Shown: piece by piece, positions 12,272-25,447 of the stretch
How positions within the stretch are numbered: position 1 is the stretch's first letter
How the letters are laid out: every line of letters starts with the position of its first letter
NCBI RefSeq assembly: GCF_965363235.1
Contig: NC_134847.1
Location: 47,743,305-47,807,304, forward strand
Length of the DNA stretch: 64,000 bases
Origin: Mytilus galloprovincialis
Lineage: Eukaryota > Mollusca > Bivalvia > Mytilida > Mytilidae
Direction: 5' to 3'
Program-made: the position numbers and the translations under genes
Notes under the pieces: generated by a model
Told to the model about the DNA's origin: nothing
What the model saw: the letters and a program-made list of their open reading frames with translations, nothing else
Databases searched by the model: none

Positions 12272-14628
12272 TAGGGTTTTCATATGGAATATTGGAACCC
12301 AAATTTAATTTATAGTAAAAACTAAGGGGAAGGAAATTGGTGCCTTGATTTAAGCTCTAGATAATCAATATTAAGATTATCTTATTCTAGTGATAATATG
12401 TTTATTCTCCTCACTGAGATCAGCTTTACTTAATTTTTGCAGACAATACTGGGGATTCATCAATGTTTGTTGGTACCAATTTTGGGGATTGATGAAAATT
12501 TCTATATTTGTGGTTTTATGGAAATTCTGTAATTTGTTGATCATTTAAATTTTGGGTTTAACTTGAACCACAATTCCAGGTGGGATCCTATGTCAATAAT
12601 GAAAATTGATGAATTCCCAGAATCACTTTCTAAAATCATACTTATTACTAGAAAATATTCACCAAGCTCTGATAATTCTTCTGTAATCAGCACTCACAAT
12701 TTTTGGCTTATTTTTGTGACAAAACTGCTGTTGGGCAACATGCTAACCATCTACTTTTAATTGATCAGTACAAGAAGTAGTATAAGTATTTTAATGTTGT
12801 TGGTTGTTGCCATTGGACTGACATTGTCAAAAAATTTATGGATTTTATTGGAACATATGATTTACTCGTTTGGTACTGGTAGCATGAATTAAAAATAGAT
12901 CCACAAAAGATGATAACATATTTATTTTCCGAGTTCACTGTTCAGATTTTGAAACTTCGATTTCATTGTATTTATGAATTACTAAAGGAAGTTATACAAA
13001 ATGAGCAAACGGATTTTTACTCAAATTATTTTTTTTTTTAAATTTTGCACAAGAGACCTTGATATTAATGAAGGATATATATCATCTTGACATGCAAACT
13101 TGTCTGCTGTTATTGATGATGAGAATTGTTTCATGAGCTGATATTAAATTCTGTGTCAAAATAATCAGTAATTGTAATACAAAAAAATTTGGAAAATCAA
13201 AACAAAAACGTTTTTGCACTAATGACAAGGTATTTAGTGTAGTGTTGTATTCATTATCAGATAATAATTTGAAAATGAAGGCATGCATTAGTATGACCTT
13301 CTTGACGATATTTATGCTTTTAATTTTGTAGATAGCCCACATCTTCTTTTATAGATTTCAGTGGTAAAAGACCTAGGTGCTGGTAAAAGCCATTTTTTTT
13401 TTTTAACATTTCAGTGAGAAATGGAAGTGTATATAGAAAAATTCTTGTATTAAGCCAGTTTTTGATGTTTTATTGGAGATTAGGCATTGTTAAATTCACT
13501 ACATCTATATATTACTGAAGTCCATCATTCTTATGCCCTAGGTTTTTTTTGGGATGGGGATTTACTATATATTGAGTAGAAGCTGAAGGAAGGGTTGTGC
13601 TGCTAGATCTTAGCCTTTTCAAGCTTTGTAATATGGTGAAATAAATATTAAGGATGTTGATTATATCATAAGGATCAGAAACTAATGAGATATTAATATT
13701 TTAACCTTCGTTAAGCAAAAACATGTCTAGTAATTGCTTGACTTGTTTCGGACATTTCATCAGTGATTCCAGAAAATTTTAATGGAAGTTTACATACGGT
13801 AGCTTTGAAGGAATAATTCAATATTTTGTCTCTATGCTGTGCCATATTTTGTTGTCCTTATAGGGATAAACAACTGTTATTAAAATCATAACAGCTCTTC
13901 TGGCCACTTAATTTTGTTGTCACCGAAATTCCCCAATTTCACCAGAACTTCCCAGCTGAAGGGTGTGATTTTTGTCCCAGCCTGATATTAAGCCATCCTT
14001 GGCTGCTTTTTATTTCAGCAAGCTATAAAGGAAAAAAAAAAGCTGTATTTACCATTATGAAGATATTCATTTTTTCATATTTTATACATTGAAATAATAC
14101 CGATTACTGAATTTTTGTTGAATCAAATTTACTCATTTGAAATTATTATGGAGATACCTGATATTTATGTAGAGTACTCTCTTTGGATGTGCATGAAGCT
14201 AAAATGAGTAAAATAATCTGTCCTAAATTTGAAAGGGGAGTTAATTTAACTCTTTTTATTGCAATACCTAGTAATATTTTTGCAAAAGGGAGGTATATCT
14301 AAAAGACTTTAAGAGAATTGCTTCAGTCTAAAAACAAACAGGAGTTTTCCAGGCCTACCAAGTAGGTGGACTGAAGTAAAAATGATTCTTTGGATTAACA
14401 TTGAACAACAGTTAATTTTGAGAAAGGACATATGTCGTAAGTATTTATGTAGTGACATTTATTTAGTGTATTAATGTGAATCTTGTTCATCCTTTGACTA
14501 CCAAAATTTTGTAGAAAAAACAAGTTCTCATGTAAAAGCTTCTATTAAGTATAGAATCATATTAGCAAGCTGTATTTACCATTGATGTTGGATAAAGAAT
14601 GGGAGAATTTATATCAGTCCAAAGTCAT
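12272..14628. other. No gene seen
   Basis: AT-rich non-coding DNA with poly-T and poly-A runs. ORFs here are under 90 codons and lack recognisable motifs. Confidence 0.5.
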
Positions 14629-16023
14629 AAGGCCACACCAATTTAATTTCTTGTTCTACGGATTTTTGGACTCCAAAATTTGGGGCGAGCGAGCGATTTG
14701 AAAATTTTAATAAAAAAATATTTAATTTGCAAATTTTTGAGGCGAAGCTTGAAAAGTAAAGGCGAGCGATTATAATTTTTTTTTGTAAACATAAAATAAT
14801 AGGTTTTGACAATATTAAAACTTGATTTATCACTTGTACTTTGACATTTCTTTAATTTCTGAAGTATTTTTTCCCTGTTCACCAAGAAATAATTATATCT
14901 GGTCTATGTATGTGTGACTGACAATGAGACAATTCTCCATCCAAATTATAATCAGTTTGGGGGCAACCCCTTAATGTTATAAATATCCCTTTTACATGTT
15001 TTATGAGGGATCAATATAAGTTTTAATATATTTGTTTGTACAAAAGGGCTCATATTTTCTCATAGAACTATATATCTATCTGGTATTAAATGGTCAAAAC
15101 ATGTCCAAGAATTTAGTAATATTCCTGGACTTTAACCATGTTAACACATTTACTTTAAAAGTTTAATATTATTCAAAATAAGTGGACCCCTCTTTTAGAA
15201 AAATTTGTTTAAAATATGATGTAACTCTCCTCTTTTTGAGTACAAAATTTTAAGTGTTCAAAGGTTTTGTATAGAAGAACTATACAAATCCTTGACCCCT
15301 TGTCTGAGAGAGGGTTGTTCTCAACCTGATAATAACAAACACAGGTCAAAGTACGGCCTTTTACACAGGGCTTTGATACAGACCAAACAGCAAGCTATAA
15401 AGTACCCCAAAATTATTAGCGTACACAATTCGAACAGGAAAACCAACGATCTAATTTATATATCCAAATGGGAAAATAGCAATGAACAACATCAACAAAC
15501 GATAACTGCTGAACGACATGCTCCTGAATCAATCAGGACAGGTGCATAAACATGCAGCGGCTATGGATAGTTTTGTTTCGCCAGCAAACAATATAATCGC
15601 AGTTGAAGGCAAATCCTTCAGAAGTTCTTTGTACTTTATTCTAACAACGAACATTTTTTAATAGGGAATATAAGTAAGGGGGAAAGAAACCAATTTTTTG
15701 TTCTTCACGGAAATACCCGCTGTTGTAACTTTTTATCGGAGCACTCCAGGTTTCATGCTGAAACAAATATTCTCACAGATATTTACACAGTGTGGTGGGG
15801 TGCTTTTATGTTTAAAATCGTTATATACAGGTTAGACTGTGATTTAACAAATGTTGATATCTTTTTATAATATTTACAAAAAAAAAAAACGGTGCAGGAA
15901 ATGGACATGATTACAATTCTGGATGCGGGAAGCGGGAATATAAAAAAAAATAAAAAAAATCTGTTTTGAAAAAAATAGGTGCGGGCGGGTCCGTCGAACA
16001 AGGGATCAAATTGGTGTGGCCTA
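14629..16023. mobile_element. Element with AGGCCACACCAATTT inverted ends, carrying a nested repeat
   Basis: The left end aaggccacaccaatttaatttcttgttc at 14629 matches the reverse complement of the right end at about 15975-16023 (gaacaagggatcaaattggtgtggcct). The GC-rich phrase gcgggcgggtccgtcgaac sits just inside the right arm. A dispersed repeat (15290-15560) is nested within it. No coding sequence is supported. Confidence 0.55.
15290..15560 (+). repeat. Dispersed mussel-type repeat (caagctataaagtaccccaaaa)
   Basis: Contains 'aagtacggccttttacacagggc' and 'acagcaagctataaagtacccc', shared in diverged form with 39530-39600 (tacggccttcaacacggagcc, caagctataaagggcccc). The short ORF across it is therefore repeat-derived and not a gene. 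Confidence 0.5.
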
Positions 16024-17166
16024 AGCATAATATAAAAGGCGGATGGTATAATGGTTTTGTGACCTTAATATAAGATAATGAATAGCAATAAAGAGAAACT
16101 TTGATTTGAAAATAATGAGGTTGATATAAGGCTAAATATATGTGACCGCCATGACACTTTTCCAGGCTTATGGAAGTAGATGTTCTAATAGGAAAACTCC
16201 AATGTTAAGTCGACTAACTTAATCTGGGATCCTGTTATTGAATGTCAAATTATTAATTTTAGAAATTGGATTTAGTACCTATTAATTATTTAGGTTAAAT
16301 GAAAAAAGTAAAACTTCTCTTTTGTATAGTAGAAAATGCCACAGGGACTTATATCTGTATGTTTAGTTATGGAAAAAAAGGGGGGGGTATTTAACAGATC
16401 TAAAGAGGGAAAGAAAAAGTAATTTCATTATTGATCTGATATGACATCGATGTGTGGTATTAAAATCAGGATTTCTAATAATAACCAATTGAAAATTATC
16501 TCAAATTAGAAAATATTTTAAATGAGAAGTAAAGATCTGCAATGCTTATATATAAATATTGTTAATTAATGAAACATGCATCTAAACCTATCCTGAAATT
16601 GCCTTTGATTCCCCATGCTGTTGACTGTGGTAGTAACCTAACAAAAATACTGAAGAAACTATATATAAGTATGTGTGTGTGCAATCACCTGCTTGCAAAA
16701 TTTTACTTCTAAATGCATATGTACAATTAATAATTTCTTTCAAGACTTGTTTATTGCAGAGAACAGTGACACCTTTGTAACAGCTTAGCAGAATGAGCAA
16801 ATGCTCAATAAGTAAGAGCGACAACAATAACTGTATATATGTGCAGCAGTCTGCACACCTTTCTGTTCTGTATACATGTAATTTGTAATACCTGATATTG
16901 ATGAAATAATTTTGGGATGACCTTGAAATATATTCTTTATATATTGTTTATTGTACTATTCAGAGACGATTAAAGACAAATTTGAATGCCTGTTTTATGA
17001 AGAGTCTGCAAGTTGACTTGTCATTCATAATTCAGATTGTTAAAACAATGAATTTAAAAAAAACAAATCCAATTGAAATCGTTCGATAATGAATCTTGCT
17101 TATTGTTTAAAAAGTAGTGAAATTTTTATAGGATAGAAGATTTGTCTTCATTTATTGTGGCATTTT
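16024..17166. other. No gene seen
   Basis: AT-rich non-coding sequence with a poly-G run at about 16380. Nothing else was recognised. Confidence 0.5.
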
Positions 17167-18153
17167 TAGCTCACCTGGCCTAAAAGGCCATGTGAGCTTT
17201 TCTCATCACTTGGCGTCCGTCGTCGTCGTCGTCGTCTGTCGTCGTTAACAATTTTTCAAACATCTTCTCCTCTGAAACTACTGAATGGATTTGAATGAAA
17301 CTTAAAATGATTGTTCCTTAGATTATCCTGCACAAAGTGTGTGCTTCGATTTTTGATCCGTCAAAAAACATGGCCGCCGTTACTTAAAATAGAACATGGG
17401 GGTCAAATGCAGTTTTTGGCTTATATCTCAAAAACGGAAGCATTTAGAGCAAATCTGACGTGGGGTAAAAATGTTCATTAGGTCAAGATCTATCAGCCCT
17501 GAAATTTTCAGATGAATCAAACAAACCATTGTTGGGTTGCTGCCACTTAATTGGTAATTTTAAGGAAATTTTGCAGTTTTTGGTCATTATCTTGAATATT
17601 ATTATAGATGAAGATAAACTGTAAACAGCAAAAATGATCAGCAAAGTAAGATCTACAAATAGGTTAATATGACCAAAATTGTCAATTGACCCCTTAAGGG
17701 GTTATTGTCCTTTAATGACAATTTTTTCACAATTTGTTCATATTTGCTAACTTTAAAAAATCTTCTCCTCTAAAACTACTCAACCAAATTCAACCAAACT
17801 TCAACTGAATGATCAGTAGGGTGTATAAAATAAAGTTTGTGTTTTATTTTCTATTTTGGTCTATTTTTTTAATACTTTATGCATTAGGTCAACTATATTT
17901 GGTGTATGAAAATATTTTATGATCTATATGTCGGTTACGCAGGTTTTATTTGAACTTGACCTCATTTTCACAGTCCATTGCTAAGTTTTAAGTGTTTGTG
18001 TTTTGGTCTCATTTTCTTTATTTATAAACAGTAAGTCATATATATTTGTAATATTGAAGAATTGTTAGCTGTACATGTTTGCCTGGCATTGTTCAATATG
18101 TTCAATAAGGCATTGTTTACCAGGTGAGCGATTCAGGCTCTTGAGAGCCTCTT
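17167..18153 (+). mobile_element. CTCACCTGG-family element, copy 1
   Basis: Starts tagctcacctggcc and ends with the inverted form accaggtgagcg plus a short tail attcaggctcttgagagcctctt. A (GTC)n run near 17218 follows 'catcacttggcgtccgtc'. A second copy lies at 30319-31183 and an internal fragment at about 48310-48870. No transposase is encoded, so it is non-autonomous and high-copy, as in other bivalves I know of. Confidence 0.6.
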
Positions 18154-18500
18154 GTTATTATGAGGTTCATATAATAGACAAAATAACTTCTGATCGAATA
18201 ATTTGCAGAAATGTATGCTGCTTGCAAAAGCAACATTGTAAACACCGACATTTTTGGAGCTCTTAGACGTACATTAATGGCCAACAGTTGAAAATTCTTT
18301 CGATCGGACCGTGCAAGGGCTGTATAGCCAGTCAAGGTCGTTAAAAACTTCCATTTGTTGTTGAAAATACTTCATATGAGTTAAAATGTATTATTCCTTA
18401 GGAAGTGTTGGAGCGAAATATCTTAACACTCAAATGGCAGTTGACTTTGGCTACTCTTTAAGCAAACATGTTTGATAATTATTGCGTTAAACCGTTTTTT

Positions 18501-19480
18501 GTCGAGCCTGCAACTTTTGTTGCAGAAAGCTCGACATAGGGATAGTGATCCGGCGGCGGCGGCGGTGTTAGCTAACTTCTTAAAAGCTTTATATTTTAGA
18601 AGGTGGAAGACTTGGATGCTTCATACTTTGTATATAGATGCCTCATGTTACGAAGTTTCTGTCAGTCACATGTCCAATGTCCTTGACCTCATTTTCATGG
18701 TTCAGTGACCACTTGAAAAAAAAGTTCAAATTGTTTATAATGTTGAATTCTCTCTTATTATAAGTAACAGGATAACTATATTTCATATGTGCATACCTTG
18801 CAAGGTCCTCATGTCTGTCAGACAGTTTTCACTTGACCTCGACCTCATTTCATGGATCAGTGAACAAGGTTAAGTTTTGGTGGTCAAGTCCATATCTCAG
18901 ATACTATAAGCAATAGGGCTAGTATATTCGGTGTATGGAAGGACTGTAAGGTGTACATGTCCAACTGGCAGGTGTCATCTGACCTTGACCTCATTTTCAT
19001 GGTTCAGTGGTTATAGTTAAATTTTTGTGTTTTGGTCTGTTTTTCTCGTACTATATGCAATAGGTCTACTATATTTGTTGTATGGAATGATTGTAAGGTG
19101 TACATGTCTAGCGGGCAGATGTCATGTGACCTTGACCTCATTTTCATGGTTCAGTGGTCAATGTTAAGTTTTTGAGTTTTGGTCTTTTTATCTAATACTC
19201 TATGCTATAGGTCAACTATATTTGGTGTATGGAAATATTTTATGATCTTTATGTCAGTCGCGCAGGTTTTATTTGACCGTGACCTCATTTCACGGTTCAT
19301 TGCACAGTGTTAAGTTTTTGTGTTTTGGTCTATTTTTCTTAAACTATAAGTAATAGGTCAACTATATATGTTGTATAGAAGCATTGTTAGCTGTACATGT
19401 CTGCCTGTCATGGTTCATCTGACCTTGACCTCATTTTCAAGGTTCATTGGTCTTTGTTTAGTTATCTTGGTTAATGTTAA
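18501..19480 (+). repeat. GTCGAGCCTGC hairpin repeat with internal direct repeats
   Basis: Begins with a strong hairpin (gagcctgcaacttttgttgcagaaagctcgac) followed by a GGC run. Several diverged copies of a unit containing 'gaccttgacctcattttcatggttcagtg' follow, at about 18680, 18830, 18990, 19130, 19280 and 19420. It is non-coding, and I recognise it as a common bivalve repeat. Confidence 0.55.
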
Positions 19481-19499
19481 GTTTATGTGACAGTTGTTA

Positions 19500-21927
19500 T
19501 AAAGCTTAACTTTATACTTAGGACTATCAACATAATATCAATGGTTAGTATAGAAGGCGAGACATTTCATCGTGTGCACTCTTGTCTCCCAATATACAGG
19601 AATTTTACTGATTTGATCATGTTAATTAAATTATTACCGGCAGTCATGGTTTACAGTTACAAATATATATTGTAATATTCAACATTGGGAACAAGGTTTG
19701 TTCAATATATTAAAAAGCTTCCATAGTGTTGCTGTTTGCATGATTAAGGAGACCAATTACCATTTAACTTACTGAGCATACATTTTTCGTATCGACTACA
19801 TACAAAATGACTACTAACGAACATTGATGTGTAGTGTAGAAATCTGAAATGCAGAAAACAAGTCTTTTCCTTTCTGTATCTTCCTCCTGAGGTAAGGGGT
19901 ACATTGTAGTATGATAGTCACTTTAAATCTTTATTGAATGTAATTTGGTCATAATTAAAAAAACACTGAAATTTAAAATGGAAATCATTTCTTAATTCCT
20001 TGGTTTCAAAATTCCAACAGGGAACATACTTTATATTATTATCACCGAAACGTCTCAAAAATTGGTTTATTGTTACAATAACATTTCTTAATTGTTATAT
20101 GAATTGAAATACAATGTTTCATGATTAACATATTCATCCTGTACAGGGGAACACTTCAACATTTATTTATAGTTTTGGAAAGAGGAAGTCATGGGGATGT
20201 CATGATTAGAATTTTTTTGAGTTAATTGACCGAACAGGAAAGTGATGCAATTTCATTATGGTCTCCAATATATTTCCCTATGCTAGAAGATATGTTATCC
20301 TCAATAAAGGTTTACAAATAAGATTTTAACCAGATTCCCAGAGGAAAAAGCAGTTATTGATTTAGGGATGAATGATGGGCGGGTGTTATTGATGACAAAA
20401 TGGAGGTCAAGTTCAATATAGACAATTTTCACTGTCACCCATATGCTGTCACAGTTCCCGGGTTGTCTTTTCTTCGAAGAATGAAAAATTGTCTTTACAA
20501 TTGTGTCTGGGCTTTAACTCACAACTGTTCCACCAAAGCTTTTCAAATTTTGATATCTTGTCACTGATGACAAATTAGGTCAAGCTCAAAATTGAATATT
20601 TTCACTTTTACAATGGACCTTTTGATATTGAAAAATGCCAGGACACAAATAAATGTTAAAAAAATATTGGATGCACTACATGTCAGAGACCCAGATGGGA
20701 TCTCATTGTCCACAAGTCATCAATCAACTGAATCAGTTACACTCTTAGGGTTTACAGTAATATAAACTTGGAAATGGGGCATTCATCAAAAATATGGCTC
20801 ATATCGTAATGGAAGACTTGATGGTGAATTTTGTTCAAGGGGATTTGCGTGAGAGATTGCTTACTGTTTGGAGGTATATTCTTACTGCAGTTGGGATTAA
20901 TACAGTCTGTATTCATGATAATTACTTAAAATTTTCTTTTAGAACAGGTACTCATTAATGAAATTTTTTGAATATAGAGCTTTTGACTTTAAAAGTTCAA
21001 TTTTAGTAAATGTTGAAGAAAGGCTGCTGTCTGTTCTTACTCAATACTTTTAGGTAAGTTTATATCTGTTGTAAATAAAAATTGCATGATATAATGATAT
21101 GTGATGTTGGTATATACTATTTAAAACTTGTCACATTTCTGATGTTGAAAGGGTGGCAGGGAGTTACGTCCTTGCTTTGTATCTATTGCTTTCTCTTTTG
21201 ACTTTTAGCAAATATCGAGAACATAATTATGAAAATATATAAAACTGATGGAAGCTCTGATAAAATGCCAAACTATGGATTGTAGAAAATCGTTATGCTA
21301 TTCACATAAAACAAATATTGACCGTACATGAAGGGTTTTCTTTGGTTTGGTGATGGTAGTCCTTATTTGCTTATTAAATGATATCATTATAAAAATTGCC
21401 ATGTGAATTAATCACAAACGGGATTGCATCAAGGCTGTGCCTTAAGATTAAAATCCATTACTGAAAGTTGGATTTCGTTTGACGCTCGTAGGAGGATGGC
21501 ATATTGAAACTGATATTGAGGTGTCCACCTTTTCTGCATCTATTCCAAAGAAATTGACTGAATTATAAACAAGTTCTTTGGGTCATATTCACAGATATTT
21601 TTAACATATCACAGATGTCAATTGCTGACTTTAGTTATAATTATAAGAGTTACTACTTGCATGACATTGGATTTAAAATTAACATACCATAAAAAACATT
21701 AACTCTTACATAATATGAAGAAAATATTATGCTGTACTGTGTATGGGTAAGAAAAAGCTAGCTACTAAACAAAGAAAAGGAAATGCATTTTCCATTGCAA
21801 CAATCTAAACAAATTTTGTTATTTGCAAAGTATTGCCTATTTGTTATAAAAGCATATCCTTTTTTAATAGGAATTAGAAAGAGCAATACCCAAATCCATT
21901 GAAATGGTTAATATGGTATATATCCAG
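19500..21927. other. No gene seen
   Basis: AT-rich non-coding sequence. No repeat family, exon or RNA gene could be supported. Confidence 0.5.
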
Positions 21928-22260
21928 TAAAAGGGCCATTAGCTGTCCTATTTATATTCATCTCTCATTTGACTCTAATTCTCCAATTTAATTTATTACA
22001 TACCATAAACATATGCAAATTACAAATAATCCAAATGAAACAATAGCTACCTTTCGAGTTCGATGCATTTCCGTTAAAAACTCTGTTTTTTTTGTGAACA
22101 TCATTCCTGCGTTTAGGGGCATCGTCATTTCCGTTCCAATGTTGAGCAATCGGTTGGAAAACTATGATGATATATTGCACGAATTATTTGGCAAATTGAA
22201 TTCTCATAATTGACAATATTGCACGAATTATTTGGCAAATTGAATTCTCATAATTGACAA
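21928..22260. repeat. Truncated GGCACTAGCT-like MITE and a 44-bp duplication
   Basis: The stretch from 21928 (aaagggccattagctgtcc, then a 'catttgactctaattct' segment) resembles the left end of the element at 3001. At 22173-22260 the 44-bp unit tattgcacgaattatttggc... is present twice in tandem almost without change, so the duplication is recent. Confidence 0.5.
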
Positions 22261-23270
22261 TCAGCACTGCTGTATTTGAGGAATTTGGATTAAGTACCTA
22301 CAGAACAAACATTATTTCTAATGAATCCTACACAACAACACTAAGACGCATGATGAACGTGAATAGTGCAGGGATACATGCAATCCCCTCTATCTTGTAA
22401 ATGACATCATAAAGGCGCGCATAATTGACAAGTTTTGTCCTGTGACAGATGAACTAGAAAGTGGTCTATAAACAATGCATGGACTTAATATGATAATGTA
22501 TCAGCATTTTGTGTAGATTTTAAACTAGATACCATCCAAATAACCATAAAGGTGGTATATGAAGAATGCCGATAGATTTTTCTTGGTGTGTTTGACTATG
22601 TCATGGATTCAAAAAAGGTTCATAAACTATCTTTTTACCTGTACAAGAATTATTTTTTGGGGGTAGAATTGATCATACAAATTTTTCTTCTTATTGACTC
22701 CTTTGTTTCACTTTCAATAGTGTCCTTTATTTTTAACTTTAAACATACTTAGCACACGAGTAACCCCATTTCAATCTAAGGGTCAAATTGAAGGTCACAA
22801 ATATACATGCATGTTGTCTCAAATGAGGTTGAAAATTGGGCTTATTTGACAAAACTGAATCTAAGTCAACACTAATGCCTCTTTGAAGAAAAGGAATTAT
22901 ACATAGATTGATATAAGCAAACTTGTTTGTAGAAAAATCTGCAATGTTTTGAAAATTACACCATAAAACTACATTAAACAGATAAGAGGGTGTAGCAAGG
23001 AAAGTATTCGCTACACATGAAAGCGATGTACATGTCAAATTAAGTGACAAAGTTTGTACAACCAAAAGTGGCAGTAATTTAAAATTCATAGATAAAAAAT
23101 AATTTTCAATGGAAGATGAAATAAAATCTGGAAGAGAGAAATAAAACCAGAAAAATTCTTGATCAAGCCTGCTGATGGCAACACATTTATTAGTTGTTTA
23201 TTTTTCAATCATAAGTTCAGTGTGTGCCTTAGATTTTTTAACAAACAATCATGGAATTTTAACCTTTTTT
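22261..23270. other. No gene seen
   Basis: Non-coding AT-rich DNA. A 116-codon minus-strand ORF at 22739-23089 has no recognisable motif and biased hydrophobic composition, and I do not consider it a gene. Confidence 0.45.
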
Positions 23271-25367
23271 TATACGACCGCAAATTTTGAAAAAATTTTC
23301 GTCGTATATTGCTATCACGTTGGCGTCGGCGTCGTCGTCGTCGTCCGGCGTCCGAATACTTTTAGTTTTCGCACTCTAACTTTAGTAAAAGTGAATAGAA
23401 ATCTATGAAATTTTAACACAAGGTTTATGACCATAAAAGGAAGGTTGGTATTGATTTTGGGAGTTTTGGTCCCAACATTTTAGGAATAAGGGGCCAAAAA
23501 GGGCCCAAATAAGCATTTTCTTGGTTTTCGCACCATAACTTTAGTTTAAGTTAATAGAAATCTATGAAATTTTGACACAAGGTTTATGACCACAAAAGAA
23601 AGATTGGGATTGATTTTGGGAGTTTTGGTTTCAATAGTTTAGGAATAAGGGGCCAATAAAGGGCCCAAATAAGCATTTTTCTTGGTTTTTGCACAATAAC
23701 CTTAGGTTAAGTAAATGGAAATCTATGAAATTTAAACACAATGTTTATGACCACAAAAGGAAGGTTGGTATTGATTTTGGGAGTTTAGGACCCAACAGAT
23801 TAGGAATTAGGGGCCAAAAAGGGACCCAAATAAGCATTTTTCTTGGTTTTCGCACTATAATGTTAGTATAAGTAAATACAAATCTATGAAATTTAAACAC
23901 AAGGCTTATGACCATAAAAGGAAGGTTGGTATTGATTTTGGGAGTTTTGGTCCCAACAGTTTAGGAAAAAGGGGCCCAAAGGGTCCAAAATTAAACTTTG
24001 TTTGATTTCATCAAAATTGAATAATTGGGGTTCTTTGATATGCCGAATCTAACTGTATATGTAGATTCTCAACTTTTGGTCCCGTTTTCAAATTGGTCTA
24101 CATTAAGGTCCAAAGGGTCCAAAATTAAACTTAGTTTGATTTTGACAAAAAATGAATCGGTTGGGTTCTTTGATATGTTGAATCTAAAAATGTACTTAGA
24201 TTCTTGATTATTGAAGTTTTTTTGGTCCAGTTTTCAAATTGGTCTACATTAAGGTCCAAAGGGTCCAAAATTAAACTTTGTTTGATTTCATCAAAAATTG
24301 AATCCTTGGGGTTCTTTGATATGCCAAATCTAACTGTGTATGTAGATTCTTCATTTTTGGTCCTGTTTTCAAATTTCAAATTCTACATTAAAGTCCAAAG
24401 GGTCCAAAATTAAACTAAGTTTGATTTTAACAAAAATTGAATTCTTGGGCCTCTTTGATATGCTGAATCTAAACATGTACTTAGATTTTTGATTATGGGC
24501 CCAGTTTTCAAGTTGGTCCAAATCAGGATCTAAAATTATTATATTAAGTATTGTGCAATAGCAAGTCTTTTCAATTGCACAGTATTGTGCAATGGCAAGA
24601 AATATCTAATTGCACAATATTGTGAAATAGCAAATTTTTTTTTAATTAGAGTTATCTTTCTTTGTCCAGAATAGTAAGCAAGAAATATCCTATTTGTGCA
24701 ATAGCAAGAATTTTTTTTAATTGGAGTTATCTTTCTTTGTCCAGAATCAACTTAAATCTTTGTTATATACAATATACAATGTATATACACTTTTTACTAC
24801 CAACTGATAAATTTAAATAATCTTTACCATTCAGTGATAACAAGCAGTTTTTTTACATCTTAATATTTTATGATGTATTTAAATGAGTAGTTATTGTTGC
24901 AAACTCCATTAGAAATTTGAATTGATATCAGTTTTGAAAAAGGGAAACGGGATGTGAAAAAAAAGGGGGGGGGGGGGTTAAATTTTTCTCATTTCAGATT
25001 TCATAAATAAAAAGAAAATTTCTTCAAACATTTTTTTGAGAGGATTAATATTCAACAGCATAGTGATTAGCTCAAAGGCAAAAAAACCTTTTAAGTTCAT
25101 TAGACCACATTCATTCTGTGTCAGAAACCTATGCTGTGTCAACTATTTAATTTTAGATTTAAAAAGTTTGAAGAAGAAATCTTTAATTGATTTGTAAAAT
25201 CTTGGCATTTGTTTTGTGTAAAAAAAAACCATGTAATGTCAAAAATTTGATCACAATCCAAATTCAGAGCTGTATCATGCTTGAATGTTTTGTCCATACT
25301 TGCCCCAACTGTTCAGGGTTCGACCTCTGCGGTCGTATAAAGCTGCGCCCTGCGGAGCACCTGGTTT
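23271..25367 (+). mobile_element. ATACGACCGC element, copy A
   Basis: Begins tatacgaccgcaaattttga, then a (CGTCGT)n run. It ends with the inverted form tgcggtcgtataaagctgcgcc followed by ctgcggagcacctgg. The interior has two sets of direct repeats: about 165-bp units with 'ggaaggttggtattgattttgggag', and units with 'ggtccaaagggtccaaaattaaact'. A stretch of ttgcacaatattgtg repeats follows. No protein is encoded. Nearly the same element occurs at 25448 and 33298, and a decayed one at about 41400. Confidence 0.7.
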
Positions 25368-25447
25368 TATCATGAGCACCATATCCACATCCAATTTTTT
25401 CATATATTACTGATAAATGTACTTTTTTTTTTTGGATTGGCCTTTTT

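Noticed and set aside
22739-23089. 116-codon minus-strand ORF
   Set aside because: No recognisable motif, no neighbours, AT-rich setting; length is within what chance allows here.
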